Notes: generated from the letters alone by a model not told the origin. Numbered from the stretch's first letter, positions 24,601 to 37,185 are shown. The stretch: DNA of 64,000 nucleotides from Nipponacmea schrenckii (GCA_030562195.1 CM060199.1:12110338-12174337); one strand, 5' to 3'. Program-made: numbers and translations.

Positions 24601-27600
24601 TCAATGTGACTTTCTTTGAAGAATGAAACTTGAAACTAATTTTTATAGTTATAGTATATTGCCGTCGCCCCTGTCCGTCGGTCCGTCCACATTTGTTTTA
24701 TCCACGATAGAGGCTACAGTTTTTATCTGATCTTAATGAAACTTGGTATGCATGTATATATTGATGATATCTCGGTCAAGTTCGAAAATGGAAATTATCG
24801 CATGAACGGTTTTTGAGTTATTGCACTTGACTTAGTATAAACGCATCAAATTTGGGTTGTATCCACAATAGAGGCTACAGTTTTTATCCGATCTTAATGA
24901 AACTTGGTATACATGTATATATTGATGATATCTCGGTCAAGTTCAAAAATGAAAATTATCGAATGAACAGTTTTTGAGTTATTGTCCGTGACTTAGTAAA
25001 AACGCGTCAAACTTGGGTTGTATCCACGATAGAGGCTACAGTTTTTATCCGATCTGAATGAAACTTGGTATACATGTATATTTTAAGAATATCTCGGTCA
25101 AGTTCGAAAATGGAAATTATCGCATGAACGGTTTTTGACTTTTGAGTCATTACTCAATTTATTTTTCAAATTCAATGCTGCCAGTGGGCGTATGTTACCT
25201 TGCCTGGCAATCTACTTTTTTTTTTCTCAATGTTATCCTATCATTAACGTCATTGTGAACCATATAAAAGTTGCTTATGTAACAAATGTTCATTAAAATT
25301 TAACTTGATTACTTATGTGAATCCAAGGTACTGACTGATTTATATTTTGTTTTGTCAAGTAATTATGGATCTATATTGATTTTACAGATTAAAAGTACAA
25401 TATTATATGTTGGAAGTATATTATACATTAACTGGAGAGGGAACTTATCTTCTGCACTACATAAATTATATTTTAACGATGTTTTATATTACCAAATAAA
25501 TGTCGTTGATAAAACTATTGACAATCCGTAAGTAATCATTAATTATGTTGGTATGAGAGTGGTTCAGTTCACCATGGCAGAGTGTAGGTGGAGACTATTT
25601 CTCAAACATTATGTGACAAGTAATTAAGTAACTGTAGGATTGAGTATGCCAGGTATTGGAAATAGTACCGCTGAGATTGCTACTTACAAAACTTGGTTCA
25701 ACTTGCAATCAATTTATTTATGACTTGCCTTTATACCTCTGACATGAAAAATGTGCTTGTTTGTAACTTGAAATTTTTGCCTCTATTACCCTACATTTGA
25801 ATCTTTCAATCAGATTTTTGTGATTTTCCAGTGACCAAAGAATAACTCAGGATATAGGCAAATTATGTAAACAATTCAGTCTGGTTTTGATACCCTTGGT
25901 AATCTCCCCTTTTACTATAGGTTACTATACTTATCAGGCTGCCATCAGGTCAGTAGCAGTAATTTTTACTTCGTCTTTTGTATTATTTATAAAGTATCTT
26001 TACTACATTCGTGGTTTTTTTCTCTTCTCTCCTCTGTAGAAAAAAACACACCTACAACCAACCTTAATCGAATCAAATAGTGAAGCGCAACTGGAAAGCG
26101 CCTTTTTATACTCCCACACATAAGTAAGAGTCTCATGCTCACCATACAGGCTACAATTCTCCATGGATTCATTTGATTTTTTGTATGTGTGTCAACATCA
26201 TTATGAATTTGGTGATGTTCTATATTATAATATAGCTTGAGCAATGAACAAACTTCGTTTTTGTTCATTTTCTTTTTAAAATTACTTTATACCATTTTAT
26301 GTCTTGATTATTCAGACTCAAATTCTTTATTTTATAACATCTGTTTTTTTTCAGTACAGGGTATATAGGCCCTGTTAGTGTGTTATGTTTTTTTATCGTG
26401 GCAACAGTCATCAACAAATTTCTTATGACACCTGTAGTTAGATATTTCTATCTTCAAGAAAGGAGAGAAGGAGATTTTAGGTTAGTTAATTATTTTCATG
26501 GTATTTTTCTTAGTAGTCCATGGTGTCAAGGCAACAATGTTACTCAAGTCATTTGCAGGCATTGAACCTGAAGCAAGCTTATGAGTTGTTTAGTGCTTTT
26601 GAATTATCCAGGTTCTAAATTTTGTCGTTCAATTATTTAACCCTGTGATTCATACAGTGGCCCTAATTTTATTAGTAGTGAGAAAAACTAGTGACTTCTG
26701 GATTCAATAGACCGTACATATTAAAAGCAAGAAAAGAGTTGAATCAGTCTAAATGGATGAAAGATCACCGGACAGTTAGCCTACAATACATTTCTTATGA
26801 AAAATGTTTTTTTTCATCTTCTAGATCTCAGTAAGCAACACTTTATTTCGACAACTGAAGTAGAGAATTAGCCTTGACTATAATCTCTTTTTTTCTGTAG
26901 GTTTAAACACATGCAGCTACGAGTGAATTCTGAATCTGCAGCCTTCTATAGATGCGGGGCAATAGAACAGAAAAAAAGTGATGAAAAATTAGAAAGTTTA
27001 TTAAGAACTCAAAAATGTCTGATAAATAGAGAATATTTTTTAAACTGTAAGTTGAATTTTTATTGCATTGTCTAGTTGTTAAAAGGGTATAGAAGGTGGG
27101 TTAACAATAAATTGAAGTTTACTCCTCTTAGTAAAGATAAGGATAGCAACTCAGGATCCTGTCTTATCAAGCTGTCATTTTTTTTGCTAATAATTCTCCC
27201 AAAGGTTTATAAGGATCCTGTCTACCAGCTGATTTTTCTGGAACTTTCTATGTATTTTCAGACTGAAACCTCACTCGATCTGACATTAAAAAAGAATATT
27301 CATAGAAAAATGATAATGATAAAAGCCCCTGAAAAATAAAGTTATTAATCATATGAATCTATATTTATTATTCCAGTCTCGATCAATGTCTCAGATTATT
27401 TAGGAAGTATAATCAGTTATGTTGCCTTGGCAATACCAATATTTGCTGGGGTTTACGATCATCTCTCTTCACCAGACCTAGCAGCTTTAATAGCTAAGGT
27501 AGAATGGCTTTTTATTAGAAATATGGAAAATAATAGAAATTAACTAATAATTTAATAAAATTACCGTCTAAATATTTGCTGTAACGGCCAACGGCACCCA

Positions 27601-30600
27601 AATTCTTATATTTTAATTATATTTTACTGAGTCATCAATCTTTTAAGTACCAGTAAGGCCGTACAAAGTAAATTGTCTGTTTTACAGGCCTTTTTTTTAA
27701 AAAAATGGGGCGAGAGGGCGAATTTATTATTTATTATTTATAAGTGCTTTTTTAAATTTGGCACCAGAAGAAATCGGAGCGAGCGAAGCTATTTATTATT
27801 TATTTCCACAAATTTAAAAAATAGATTTAAATCACCATTCAGATGCAACTATCAGATGTTTTGGGGGTTTGAATGATAATAGTTGATAGAAAACTTTTTT
27901 ACCTTTCAACTTCACATAAACGTAATCATTCCAACATATTTACTACCTCTGACAGTGATGCACTTAGGGTGCATCAGGGCTGATAATATTATGTCAAGAC
28001 TATGTTATTCTACTATAGTACTAATCCATTTCTATCCATCTGTAAACTGTATTTTTAAAATGCCATTGTATGGTAATAATTATTATTATTGGAAATTTTG
28101 GAACAAATTATCATACATCACATCACATGACAAGAACAAAACAATCTGATTAGATCGAACTTCTATTTTAATAATTTTTATCTAGGCCTATATTACAAAT
28201 GCCGATTTTTCGTTAACTCATAATAACGGAGTACTTTCGGTTTTAACTTGAGAAAAGCGGAATGTGTTGAGTGATACAAATAATGAGAAAATCGATCGTA
28301 TTCGAACGTATAAAATTCGTATTTTCTTGTATTCGTTCCCATTTTTCCATAAATATTAACTTTTTCAAATCAATAGCAGAAAAAAACCCGGTGCATTCTT
28401 TTACTTGTAATTGTAACGGGTCTCGATTTGTTCCACCATTATTATCCATAAACGAAATCATCAAGATTAAGATTAATTGTTTGGATTGTTCTCACAAAAG
28501 TGTGAATAATTTTCATAATTGTGCTTCCTTCAGCAAATAATTGTATTTTCGAACGTTAAATTGTATCAGAATCAATTTCAGTTTTAAGTTGTATAAGAAA
28601 ATCTTTTTATCGGTGATGAAAAACGCATTCTAAGCCACTTCCGGTTTTTCATTAGAGGTCAAGGGAGATAATTATGGTAAAAAATGTTTTCGGACGGGGA
28701 AATAACTCTATTTTACACACAATTTTGGAGACGCGAGCGCATTTTTTATTAATAATTCCAAAATGTCAATAAATAGTTTTGGAGCGCGGGGTATTTTACC
28801 GGAGCGCGCGGGGCCTGTAAAACAGACAATTTACTTTGTACGGCCTAAGCCTGTTACAAAAATTAGGAAATGTGTGAAAAATATATGATTATTGTTAAAT
28901 TTCAGAATGCATTTGTGACAATATATCTGATTAGTTGTTTTACTAAGTTAATAGATTTATCAACTAAAGTTACAGACATAGCAGGGGAAGCTCATAGGTG
29001 AGTTCTAAATAAAAAAAAAGAAAACCGTTCTTGAGTTCTTGAGAATCCTGTGTACCAGTTGATCTTAGGCATTGCTCTGTCCATGAATTGATGGTTTGTC
29101 CTCGTCTTTATCTTGAATCACCCATTATGTACATTGTACGCTTTTTTTTCCAACATCTGACTACTCTGACTTCATAATCCGACTTCTTTTTCTGATTAAT
29201 TTCCTCATAATGCATGTTTTAAAAATTCTGACACTAATCAGTGATTCTGACACTTAGAAAATCTGTATAATTTAATTGATAATCAGGATCAAACCAAATA
29301 AAAAACACAAGATGGCTGAGCTAAATTCTGCTGATTAATCACTGCAAATGATCTCTGTTTAAGATCAAAGTCATTCCCTTTACATCATACATTATATTGC
29401 AGCCCCAGTGAACGGTGGATTATGCAGATTACAATATTTTAATTTTTTTTCAGAATAGGTCAGTTATTGGAAGTTTTAGGCAGACTAAAAGATGAACAAA
29501 ATGAAAATTATGGTTTTGTCAAGACCATTGGTAGGGAACAGTAAGTTGAAATATTCTTTTTGAAGAAATAACAACAGAATAGATCTAAATAGGATAGCTA
29601 ACATATTTCTGTTCAGGAGATTGGCTTTCTTTCAAACTTGCTAATTTGAGCTGCTGCTGTTTGGATGTATATTGAAGTCTGTATTGCACTCTTTCTTTTC
29701 TTTTTTTAGAACTATTGTTTATTTTAGAAATCCTGAAAGTGATGAAGAATTGCTAGATTCTAGTGAGATTATTGAGTCAAGATTGGCGTTCAGAGTTGAT
29801 AATCTAACTTACGGACCCCCTAAATCAAATGATATATTCTGTAGAAGTAAGAAAAATTTATATTTCACAGATAGTTATCTGATACTCAGTATGAAACATA
29901 AATTGTGATAGAAAAATAATTGAATATATATAAATCATTATTGAACAGCTGTTTGTAAAAAAAAAAGGTTTTTTTCTTTTAGAATAATTTTGAGAATTTT
30001 TTCCTGACCTGACTTTGTAACGATTCGGAATTTAATTTTGTTTTGTTACAGATTTAAATTTCCAGTTAGAAAATGGAGTGAATGTTTTACTAACCGGAAA
30101 CAGTGGCTGTGGTAAAAGTTCTTTATTACGGGTAATAAATGGATTATGGCGAACTGTCACAGGCAATATAGATAGTATTATCAACTACAATCCTAGCAGT
30201 ATTTTATATCTTCCACAAAAACCTTATTTTACAAATGGAACCCTTCGACAACAGGTGTCTACATTTATTTGTTGTATTTTCTTCACTTTTGTCAGTCTGT
30301 TTCTTTAGACACCCCACATAGTTTTTCATAAGGTTGAGCTAATTTCAGTCAGTATGTCACTTGGGTAATTAAGTAACCTAAATATTGAATCTGAAATACC
30401 CACACTACCTAGCTAAAATTTAAATAATGTAATAATGGTCTTATTTTTAGATTGTTTTCCCTTTGTCAGATAGTACAACACAACAAGGTGAGTTTTTTTA
30501 CAATAAATTTTTTTATATTAATTCTCTTGCTTGATCTACAAGTATGAAAATAGCACCCAATTGATGACTATCCCAGAATATGATGAATTCTAGTATAACA

Positions 30601-31815
30601 TAGTTGATGATAACAGTCAAATTTGCATCCCTGATTCTAGGGTCTCCTATTGATATTGAAATAAGATTTGATAAAATATTTTAGAGGACAGTAAATTGTA
30701 TGAATATATCAACCTAGTTGGATTAAGACCTATTTTAGAAAGACTAGGTGATCTAGACTCCAACACAGATTGGGATTGGTAAGAAATTCTACTTCTCATT
30801 CAAACAGAATGGCTGATTGTGTGCAAGGGTATATTCATGTTGACATGTTTCATATATAAAGCTCTCATAAGAATACCTTTTTACAAGTGGGTATAGGTGT
30901 TCATCATCTTCACTGCATTGGAATGCAAATTAATAACCAAACTTACTTTTCCTTAAAACTTCATTGCCAAAATGCCTAACTTAATTAGGGATTCCACTAT
31001 CACATGACATTGTGACTGACTGCTGCAAGAAGGGTTTAAGTAAGTTATTGGTACATCATATTCAGTAACATTTTAGTTATTTTGAAATGGCCTACTGAAC
31101 AAACCACTGTAACAGTAAAACTCAAATACCAACGGGAAACCTTTTTTATTAAAGTGGTTTGATTATGACCACAATTTTGTCTATTTTTAGGTTTAATGAA
31201 TTATCACCAGGTGAAAGTCAAAGACTATCATTTATCAGATTATTTTACCATCAACCTCAGTTTGCAAGTAAGTTTAAGAGATTGCACATTACAATAATGT
31301 TATTTAGTGTTAAGGTTTGTTTGCTTAATTCCCTTCAGAGATTCTTCATAATTTGTGATAATTATTTAGAGTTGTCTCAGCATGACATTAATTTTGTATT
31401 TGGTGTGTCTTCAGGTGCAGCTTGTTCCTCTATTGGAACATCCAGTAACACACCCAACAAGTTTTTGACACTTTGTAGTCTGCGTTGTATAGCTCTCGTG
31501 CAAAATTTCTACAGAGGCAAATAATCTGAGTTCCCTGTTGTGTTTATATATATGTTTGAATATTTAATAAATTGTTCAGTTTTAGATGAAGCTACAAGTC
31601 AGGTGAATATAGAAATGGAAGAAATATTATACAGTTATTGTAACGAACTAAATATAACTCTACTCAGTGTTGGCCACCGTCAATCTATCCGAAAATATCA
31701 TAATGTAGAACTTCATTTAGATGGTTCAGGTGACTGGTCCATGAAAAATATCACAGAGAATTCCATAAGCTCTGATCAGAGCACGGGGCTGCATTATCAG
31801 TCAGTGTCTGACTAG
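18622..31815 (+). CDS. ABCD4: ABC transporter subfamily D member 4 (lysosomal cobalamin exporter)
   Basis: Sixteen in-phase exons: 18622-18662, 23460-23578, 23876-24003, 25388-25527, 25832-25948, 26355-26480, 26901-27046, 27377-27498, 28906-28997, 29454-29540, 29710-29846, 30052-30254, 30451-30487, 30685-30778, 31191-31267, 31580-31815 (633 aa; human 606). It is a half transporter: a membrane domain ([68 protein letters not shown]) then one ATPase domain. Walker A is GNSGCGKS (434-441; 30096-30119), signature [11 protein letters not shown] (from 534), Walker B ILDEAT (556-561), switch His in GHR (588). In vertebrates ABCD4 works with LMBRD1 to move vitamin B12 from lysosome to cytosol. Exon 1 is inferred from phase, donor and similarity of the joined start. 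The C-terminal tail after the H-loop is longer than human. Confidence 0.95.
20158..20374. mobile_element. 217-bp MITE nested in the transposon
   Basis: Left arm aaaagggtaggtggtgaaat, ggatac, then aaaatggccaacttctaat. The right arm is its reverse complement (attagaagttggccattttg ... gtatccattttaccactt, accttt). The arms are about 55 bp and about 85-90% identical. No coding content. Confidence 0.55.
20580..21647 (-). pseudogene. Integrase-like DDE transposase, frameshifted and internally deleted
   Basis: The N-terminal 142 codons start at ATG 21647 and read [20 protein letters not shown], a helix-turn-helix-like region, then [20 protein letters not shown]. After a frameshift [10 protein letters not shown] carries the first catalytic Asp, but about 45 residues that should follow are missing. 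[15 protein letters not shown] carries the second Asp; another shift leads to [10 protein letters not shown] and [20 protein letters not shown], which holds the presumed catalytic Glu. The C-terminal part (20942-20580) has [21 protein letters not shown]. Proteins with this order are common, multi-copy genes in fish, cnidarian and mollusc genomes, annotated as integrase core domain proteins. At least three frame changes: inactive. Confidence 0.75.
23221..23372 (+). mobile_element. Deletion derivative of a pearl-like element
   Basis: A 5' piece (catatattgtcatcacccct) is followed directly by a 3' piece (ttaaagtgggtatatcttgc, taggcaaccacttg) nearly identical to the end of the element at 34210-34262. 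The tandem core is lost. It lies just upstream of ABCD4 exon 2. Confidence 0.5.
24040..24480 (+). repeat. Degenerate ~25-bp minisatellite in ABCD4 intron 3
   Basis: About seventeen diverged copies of a unit like cctagcccactttcatactt, taca. Units vary by substitutions and small indels, indicating age. Intronic, no coding role seen. Confidence 0.7.
24642..25214 (+). mobile_element. Pearl/Helentron-like element, copy 5 (three monomers)
   Basis: Degraded 5' hairpin, then tattgccgtcgcccctgtcc, gtcggtccgtcc; three ~160-bp monomers with 'ccacgatagaggctacagtt' and 'aatgaaacttggtatacatg', about 90% alike. 3' end: aatgctgccagtgggcgtat, gttaccttgcctggcaat. In ABCD4 intron 3. Confidence 0.6.
26102..26232 (+). 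mobile_element. Truncated pearl-like 5' fragment, copy 6
   Basis: tttttatactcccacacata, then one partial monomer (ctcaccatacaggctacaat, tctccatggattcatttgat) resembling the subfamily at 51867-52625. It lies in ABCD4 intron 5, about 120 bp before exon 6. Confidence 0.4.
27657..28845. mobile_element. PIF/Harbinger-like non-autonomous element, TAA target duplication
   Basis: Perfect terminal inverted repeats of about 34 bp beginning GGCCGTACAAAGTAAATTGT and followed by CTGTTTTACAGGCC, at 27657-27690 and reversed at 28812-28845. They are flanked by taa on both sides (27654-27656, 28846-28848), the 3-bp TWA duplication typical of PIF/Harbinger. Interior 1.1 kb has only short open frames with no transposase motif. 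In ABCD4 intron 8. Confidence 0.75.
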
Positions 31816-31916
31816 ATAAACAATGTCTTGTTAGAATTCTAGGTTATAGTGTCAGTTATTGTCTTGTAAGAGCTCTAGGCAGAGGAAACAACTCGTGTCT
31901 AATTAGAGCCCTGGGC

Positions 31917-32296
31917 CCCGTTTCACTAAGGTACGTAAGTATAAGTATTTATGTAAGTATGTAAGTAGGTTCAAATTGCGTTTCACTAAAGGGCGTAAGA
32001 TTTTACTTACATAAATATGTTGCCTAAATCCTACGTCAAATAAAAGCAGGCGTAAGTATTTTTCTACACAACTTCTCGTCTGATTAGGGTTAGAAAATGG
32101 CTGCCAAACATTTTTTTAAGTAGAGAGAATTAATCGACGACTAATTTGAATAGTGTTATGATGTTTTGTTACTTCTTGTACCGATATTTCATCGTTCGAA
32201 CAGTTAGGTTTTCCCGAAGCAGAAATAAGTAAATACTTATGTTAAGCGTAAGTATAATACTTACGTAAATACTTACGTACCTTAGTGAAACAGGGG
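31917..32296. mobile_element. MITE of the GTTTCACTAAGGTACGTAAG type
   Basis: Left end ccccgtttcactaaggtacg, taagta; right end its reverse complement (tacttacgtaccttagtgaa, acagggg). An internal second copy of gtttcactaa occurs at 31980-31990, and the interior is rich in 'cttacgtaa' palindromes. It sits about 100 bp after the ABCD4 stop codon, probably within its 3' UTR if the AATAAA at 32399 is used. Confidence 0.6.
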
Positions 32297-32398
32297 TTAG
32301 GTCTGCTTGTGACTACTTATAATTCTTGTCTGACAAGTGTTCAAGACCGCTATATTTACAATTCCTGGCTTAATCATAATCATCAGGAATATAAAGGG

Positions 32399-32404
32399 AA
32401 TAAA
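32399..32404 (+). terminator. Candidate poly(A) signal of ABCD4
   Basis: First canonical AATAAA after the ABCD4 stop codon at 31815. If used, the 3' UTR is about 600 nt and contains the MITE at 31917-32296. Confidence 0.3.
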
Positions 32405-32809
32405 AAACAAGGAAGTAAATATATATAGGCAACAACAACAATGCAATTAAACAAGCACACTAAGGAAGCCATTATAATAATCAAGGCAGAAGGAATAATA
32501 AGAGATTGGACAAATAGGGTACAGGGTGCCAATGAAAAAGTGGAAATAATGATGAAGATCGATCAAAGAGATCAAAGAAGAACAGTGTCCCATATCCTTG
32601 GAAGATGGTATCCCTGGTCTCTATTGAGGGTGGATTGCAGTTTCCTTATGAGGATACTTTCATGGTATTTACAGGTTGTTTAATCAGGGAGATTGGTTAT
32701 CAGGGCCTCAGATAGGTTCCATTGTATGGCATGGTTCGAATTTTCTATGAGATGCTGGCTCAGGGCTGAATTTCCATTGGTCATATGACATGAGGTCTTG
32801 TCTGATTCT

Positions 32810-33160
32810 TATTTTCAATGCTTGTCTGCTTAATATGGCTCTAGATCGTTGATTTGTTTGCATTAACCAGTCATTTAAGACTATTGCCCTAGATTTTTCC
32901 TAGGCAATGAATACTGCTTTCAAGACAAATACTCTGTAGGTTTTATAATAAATCAAGCCTGAAATTGACACATTTTGTACCCTTTTTTACCCGTATTTAA
33001 CAGTTGAAATTCAACTGGGCATTTTGATCATTTTTTAATTATTTTTTTAAAACTGTTATAAAAAGTTTTTTAAGGATATGATTCTGTATATCTTTTTAAG
33101 ATTTTGAGATTATTGTTGATTAATTTTATTTCAGTTATGTTAATGCATTTAAGAATTATA
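32810..33160 (+). repeat. Diverged repeat, copy A (second copy 35820-36070)
   Basis: Segments such as 'ctagatcgttgatttg', 'accagtcat..aagactattg', 'caatactgctttcaagac' and 'aagcctgaaattgacacatt' recur in the same order at 35820-36070. A further block near 33110-33160 (attgttgattaattttattt ... gaattatacagc) recurs at 36478-36525. Unclassified, old interspersed repeat or segmental duplication. Confidence 0.5.
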
Positions 33161-33383
33161 CAGCAATATGTATTGTCACATACAAATGGCATGGCAAATT
33201 TATTTAATATTGTAATATTAGATATGCAATATCTTTTTGACTATTTTGTATTGGCAATTAAGAATCAGACGTTTCCTTCAAATGAAATTCTCCCATCGTT
33301 GTATGCAAAATATTCATTGTTTTTCAATTAAATAGGTAAATTATCCCCCTTGATTTCTCTCTTAGACTCCAGACAACAACACA

Positions 33384-34262
33384 TTTTTATACGCCCACAT
33401 TATAATGTGGTCGTATATTGTCGTCACCCCTGTTCGTCGGTCCGTCCGTCCACAATTGCTTGTGAACGCAATAGAGGCTACAGTTTTTGTCGGATTTAAA
33501 TGAAACTTGCTGTGATCATTTATATTGATGAGATCTCGGACAAGTTCGAAATTGGCTATTTTTCGATGAACGGTTTTTGAGTTATTGCACTTGACTTAGC
33601 CAAAACGCGTCAAAATTGGCTTGTGAACGCGATAGAGACTACAGTTTTCATCGGATTTAAATGAAACTTGCTGTGATCAGTAATATTGATGAGATCTTGA
33701 ACAAGTTTGAAATTGGCGATTTTTCCATGAATGGTTTTTGAGTTATTGCACTTGACTTAGTCAAAACGCCTCAAAATTGACTTGTGAACGCGATAGAGAT
33801 CACAATTTCCATTTGATTTGAATGAAATTTGGTGTTATCATTTATATTGATGAAATCTTGGACAAGTTTGATCATGACGATTTTTGGGTGAACTTCTTTT
33901 GAGTTATTTGCCTTGACTAAGTCAAATTGCGTCGAAATAGACTTGTGAACACAATAGAGACAACTGTTTTCATCTGATTGGAATGAAATTTGGTGTGATC
34001 ATTGAAGTTGATGTCACCTTGTTCAAGTTCGAAATTGACATTTGGATATACTGTTTTTAAGTTATTGCACTTGACTTAGTCAAAACGCGGCTTGTGATTG
34101 CGATAGACAATACAGTTTTCATCTAGTTTTAATGAAATTTGGTGTGAACATTTATATTGACGAGAACTTTGATTAGACCTAAATAATCTTAGAATCTTTG
34201 CCTGTGTTAAAACAGAAAATATATTTTAAAGTGGGCGTATCTTGCTAGGCAACCACTTGTTG
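33384..34262 (+). mobile_element. Pearl/Helentron-like element, copy 7 (five monomers)
   Basis: Complete 5' hairpin (tatacgcccacattataatg, tggtcgtatattgtcg) with GTCCGTCC. Five ~160-bp monomers follow ('cttgtgaacgcgatagagac', 'aatgaaacttgctgtgatca'). The 3' end (aaagtgggcgtatcttgcta, ggcaaccacttg) differs from the CTTGCCTGGCAAG type of the other copies, so it is a distinct subfamily. Confidence 0.65.
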
Positions 34263-34338
34263 TTAATCGGTTTTGAAAGAATGTTTTGTTGATTGCTTGA
34301 TTTGATTTTTGTTGGAAATGATTGTATATATTGTTTCC

Positions 34339-35440
34339 TTTTTATATGCCCACATGAAAATGTGGACGTATATTGCCATCACCCCTGTCCGTCCGTCGGT
34401 CCGTCCGTCCGTCCGTCCGTCCGTCCGTCCGTCCGTCCGTCAACAATTACTTGTGTACGCGATACAGGCCAGAGTTTTAATCTGATTTGAATGAAACTTG
34501 GTATGTGTATTCATCTTGATAATATCTCCGACAAGTTTGAAAATGGCACGATTCAAGATGTCGGTTTATGAGTTTGGGCCCTTGATTAAATGAAAAAACA
34601 TTAAAATTTACTTGTGTACGCAATAGAAGCTGTAGTTTTTATACGATTTGAATGAAACTTGGTATTTGTATTCATCTTGATAATATCTCGGACAAGTTCG
34701 AAAATGGCACGATTCCAGATGTCGGTTTATGAGTTATTGCCCTTGATTAAATGGAAAAACGTTAAAATTTACTTGTGTACGCGATACAGGCCAGAGTTTT
34801 AATCTGATTTGAATGAAACTTGGTATGTGTATTCATCTTGATAATATCTCCGACAAGTTTGAAAATGGCACGATTCAAGATGTCGGTTTATGAGTTATGG
34901 CCCTTGATTAAATGAAAAAACGTTAATATTTACTTGTGTACACAATAGAAGCTATAGTTTGTATCCGATTTTAATGAACTTGGCATGTGTATTCTTCTTG
35001 ATAATATCTCAGACAAGTTCGAAAATGGCACGATTCCAGATGTCGGTTTATGAGTTATGGCCCTTGATTAAATGAAAAAATGTTAAAATGTACTTGTATA
35101 TGCAATAGAAGCTATAGTTTTCATCCGATATGAATGAAACTAGGTATGTGTATTCATCTTGATAATGTCTCGCCAGATGCCTGTTTATGAGTTATTGCCC
35201 TTGATTAAATGAGAAAATGTTAAAATTTACTTGTGTACGCAATAGAAGCTGTAGTTTTTATCCGATTTGAATGAAACTTGGTATGTGTATTCATCTTAAT
35301 AACATCTCGGACAAGATAAAAAATGGTGCGATTCCAGATGTTGGTTTGTGAGTTATTGCCCTTGATTAAATGAAAAAACATTGAATATTCTGTTTGCTGA
35401 AGTGGGCGTATGTTACCTTGTCTGGCAAGCTATCTTTATA
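34339..35440 (+). mobile_element. Pearl/Helentron-like element, copy 8, best preserved (six monomers)
   Basis: 5' hairpin tttttatatgcccacatgaa, aatgtggacgtatattgcca; a (CCGT)n run of about twelve units at 34388-34440. Six ~160-bp monomers share 'acttgtgtacgcgatacagg' and 'ttgaatgaaacttggtatgt' at about 90% identity. 3' end gctgaagtgggcgtatgtta, ccttgtctggcaagctat. High monomer identity suggests recent amplification or homogenisation. It starts only about 75 bp after copy 7 ends. Confidence 0.7.
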
Positions 35441-35819
35441 GATTTTTCTTGTGCTTAAAGTATTTATTAATTTAAGTTGTTATATCTACCCAAAGAGCAT
35501 AGAATGGGCCTTAATATGTTTTTATATGAAATATAATAAATCCAGTAAATACTGATTTTGTTTGCTTTTTTGTACATATTTACCCCACCAATAATGTTAA
35601 TAATGATATTGTATTCATCAATTCCATGTATGGGCAACTCAAATCAGGTATCCACATTGGTAGGAATCACTGTCAATATGTACGGTGACCACCTTGTATA
35701 CATAGGTAGAATACACCCAGGCAGCATTGTATCGGGTCAAAGTACTAAGGAAGAAGGAGACTGAAAGGTGATTGTAATGGGGATTTCCTTTGTTCTAGAT
35801 TGCTGTATTTACCATTCCA

Positions 35820-36070
35820 GTCTTATTAAAGCTGTAGTGTCTTATTAAAGCTGTAGATCGTTGATTTGGTTGCATTATCTAGTTAAGTCTCATCAGAGCT
35901 CTAGAATGTTGATTTGATGGTATTTACCAGTCATGTCAGACTATTGCTCCATAGTTTTAAGGCAAACAATACTGCTTTTGAACTAATAAATCAAGCCTGA
36001 AATTGACACATTACGGTACCTTTTTTTTTCGCATTTTCAACTGGACATTATGATATATTGATCAATTGGT
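35820..36070 (+). repeat. Diverged repeat, copy B (pairs with 32810-33160)
   Basis: Same block order as copy A. Nearby text at 35700-35790 (aaagtactaaggaagaagga, gactgaaag) also recurs at 36660-36740, so more than one unit of this region has been duplicated. Confidence 0.45.
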
Positions 36071-36103
36071 AATTATGTTTATCTGTATAATATTTTAAAG
36101 TTT

Positions 36104-36420
36104 TGATAAGCCCACACATAAATATGGGCGGGTATAGCCGTCTGTCGGTCCACAATTGTTGTGGACATGATAGAAAACTAAACTGGTTTCTTACTGGACT
36201 TCGACGAAGCTTGGTGTGGGTTATGTAAGTGACTCCGGGATGAACCCTGTGGAAAAATGTTGACTTTGAGTTATTGCCCTTGTTCTAGAATGGAGAGTTT
36301 GTTTATTGTTGATTTTAAAACAAAACTTGACTTGCGTATTTGAAAATCACCCATAAGGATGAACTCTATTGAAAATCAGAACATATGGACATATTTTGAG
36401 ATATTGTCCTTAATTTTGTT
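36104..36420 (+). mobile_element. Truncated pearl-like element, copy 9
   Basis: ataagcccacacataaatat, gggcgggtatagccg, short GTC microsatellite, then one and a half monomers ('cttgactt', 'aggatgaactctattgaaaa'). No 3' end found. Confidence 0.45.
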
Positions 36421-37185
36421 CAATTTAATGTTGTTCTTTTATTTGCCGATAACTGTAGCCGTCGATATTTATAAGATTAATGTTGATTTCGGTTATTTTA
36501 ATGCATTTTTGAATTATACAGCCTCCCCTGTTTGTAGTCTTCAACCAACCAAGTCGTAGTATCAGGTGTTTGTTAGCAGAATGAGGTGTTAGAGCCCAAT
36601 GATATGCAGGCAAAAGGAAATGATTATTCTGTTTATTAATACCATGAAAGGGCACAAAAGGGTAGAAAACACTGCCAACATAATATACGTCAAAGAACTA
36701 AGGCTAAGGAGGAAAGGAGACTGAAATGCTATTGTAAAGGGGACCAAATTGTGAGACATTTAGCTATCCATGCACAAAAAATAGTTCATAGAGACAGGGG
36801 TAGGGGAATCTCAATGTTTCCTATTTAACTAACCAGTATCCTCTTCACTGTCCTCCTGCAATACACTTCTATTCTCTTTTTTTCACAATTAATGTTTTTA
36901 TGGCGTGCTTTTTGAACCGAAAAATTGTGGTCGTCGGTTTTCAGCAGGATTGTGAAAGCCTGGTAACCTTAAATGAGAGTCATTTTATCTCACTATTCCA
37001 GTCAACCAGACTATATAGGTAGGCATAATGCTGATAAGATCAGTGCCAGAGGGTTACTATATATTATACAGTTAAAACAATTAATCTTTATTATAATTGC
37101 CTACAATCTGAAAATTCGTCTACCCCAAATCTAAAAATCCCAGAGATAAGCTCATATGTGGGTAAGACGTGCTACAAATATAATG

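Noticed and set aside
28243..28540. Overlapping open frames on both strands inside ABCD4 intron 8
   Set aside because: They lie within the Harbinger-like MITE and show no transposase motif.
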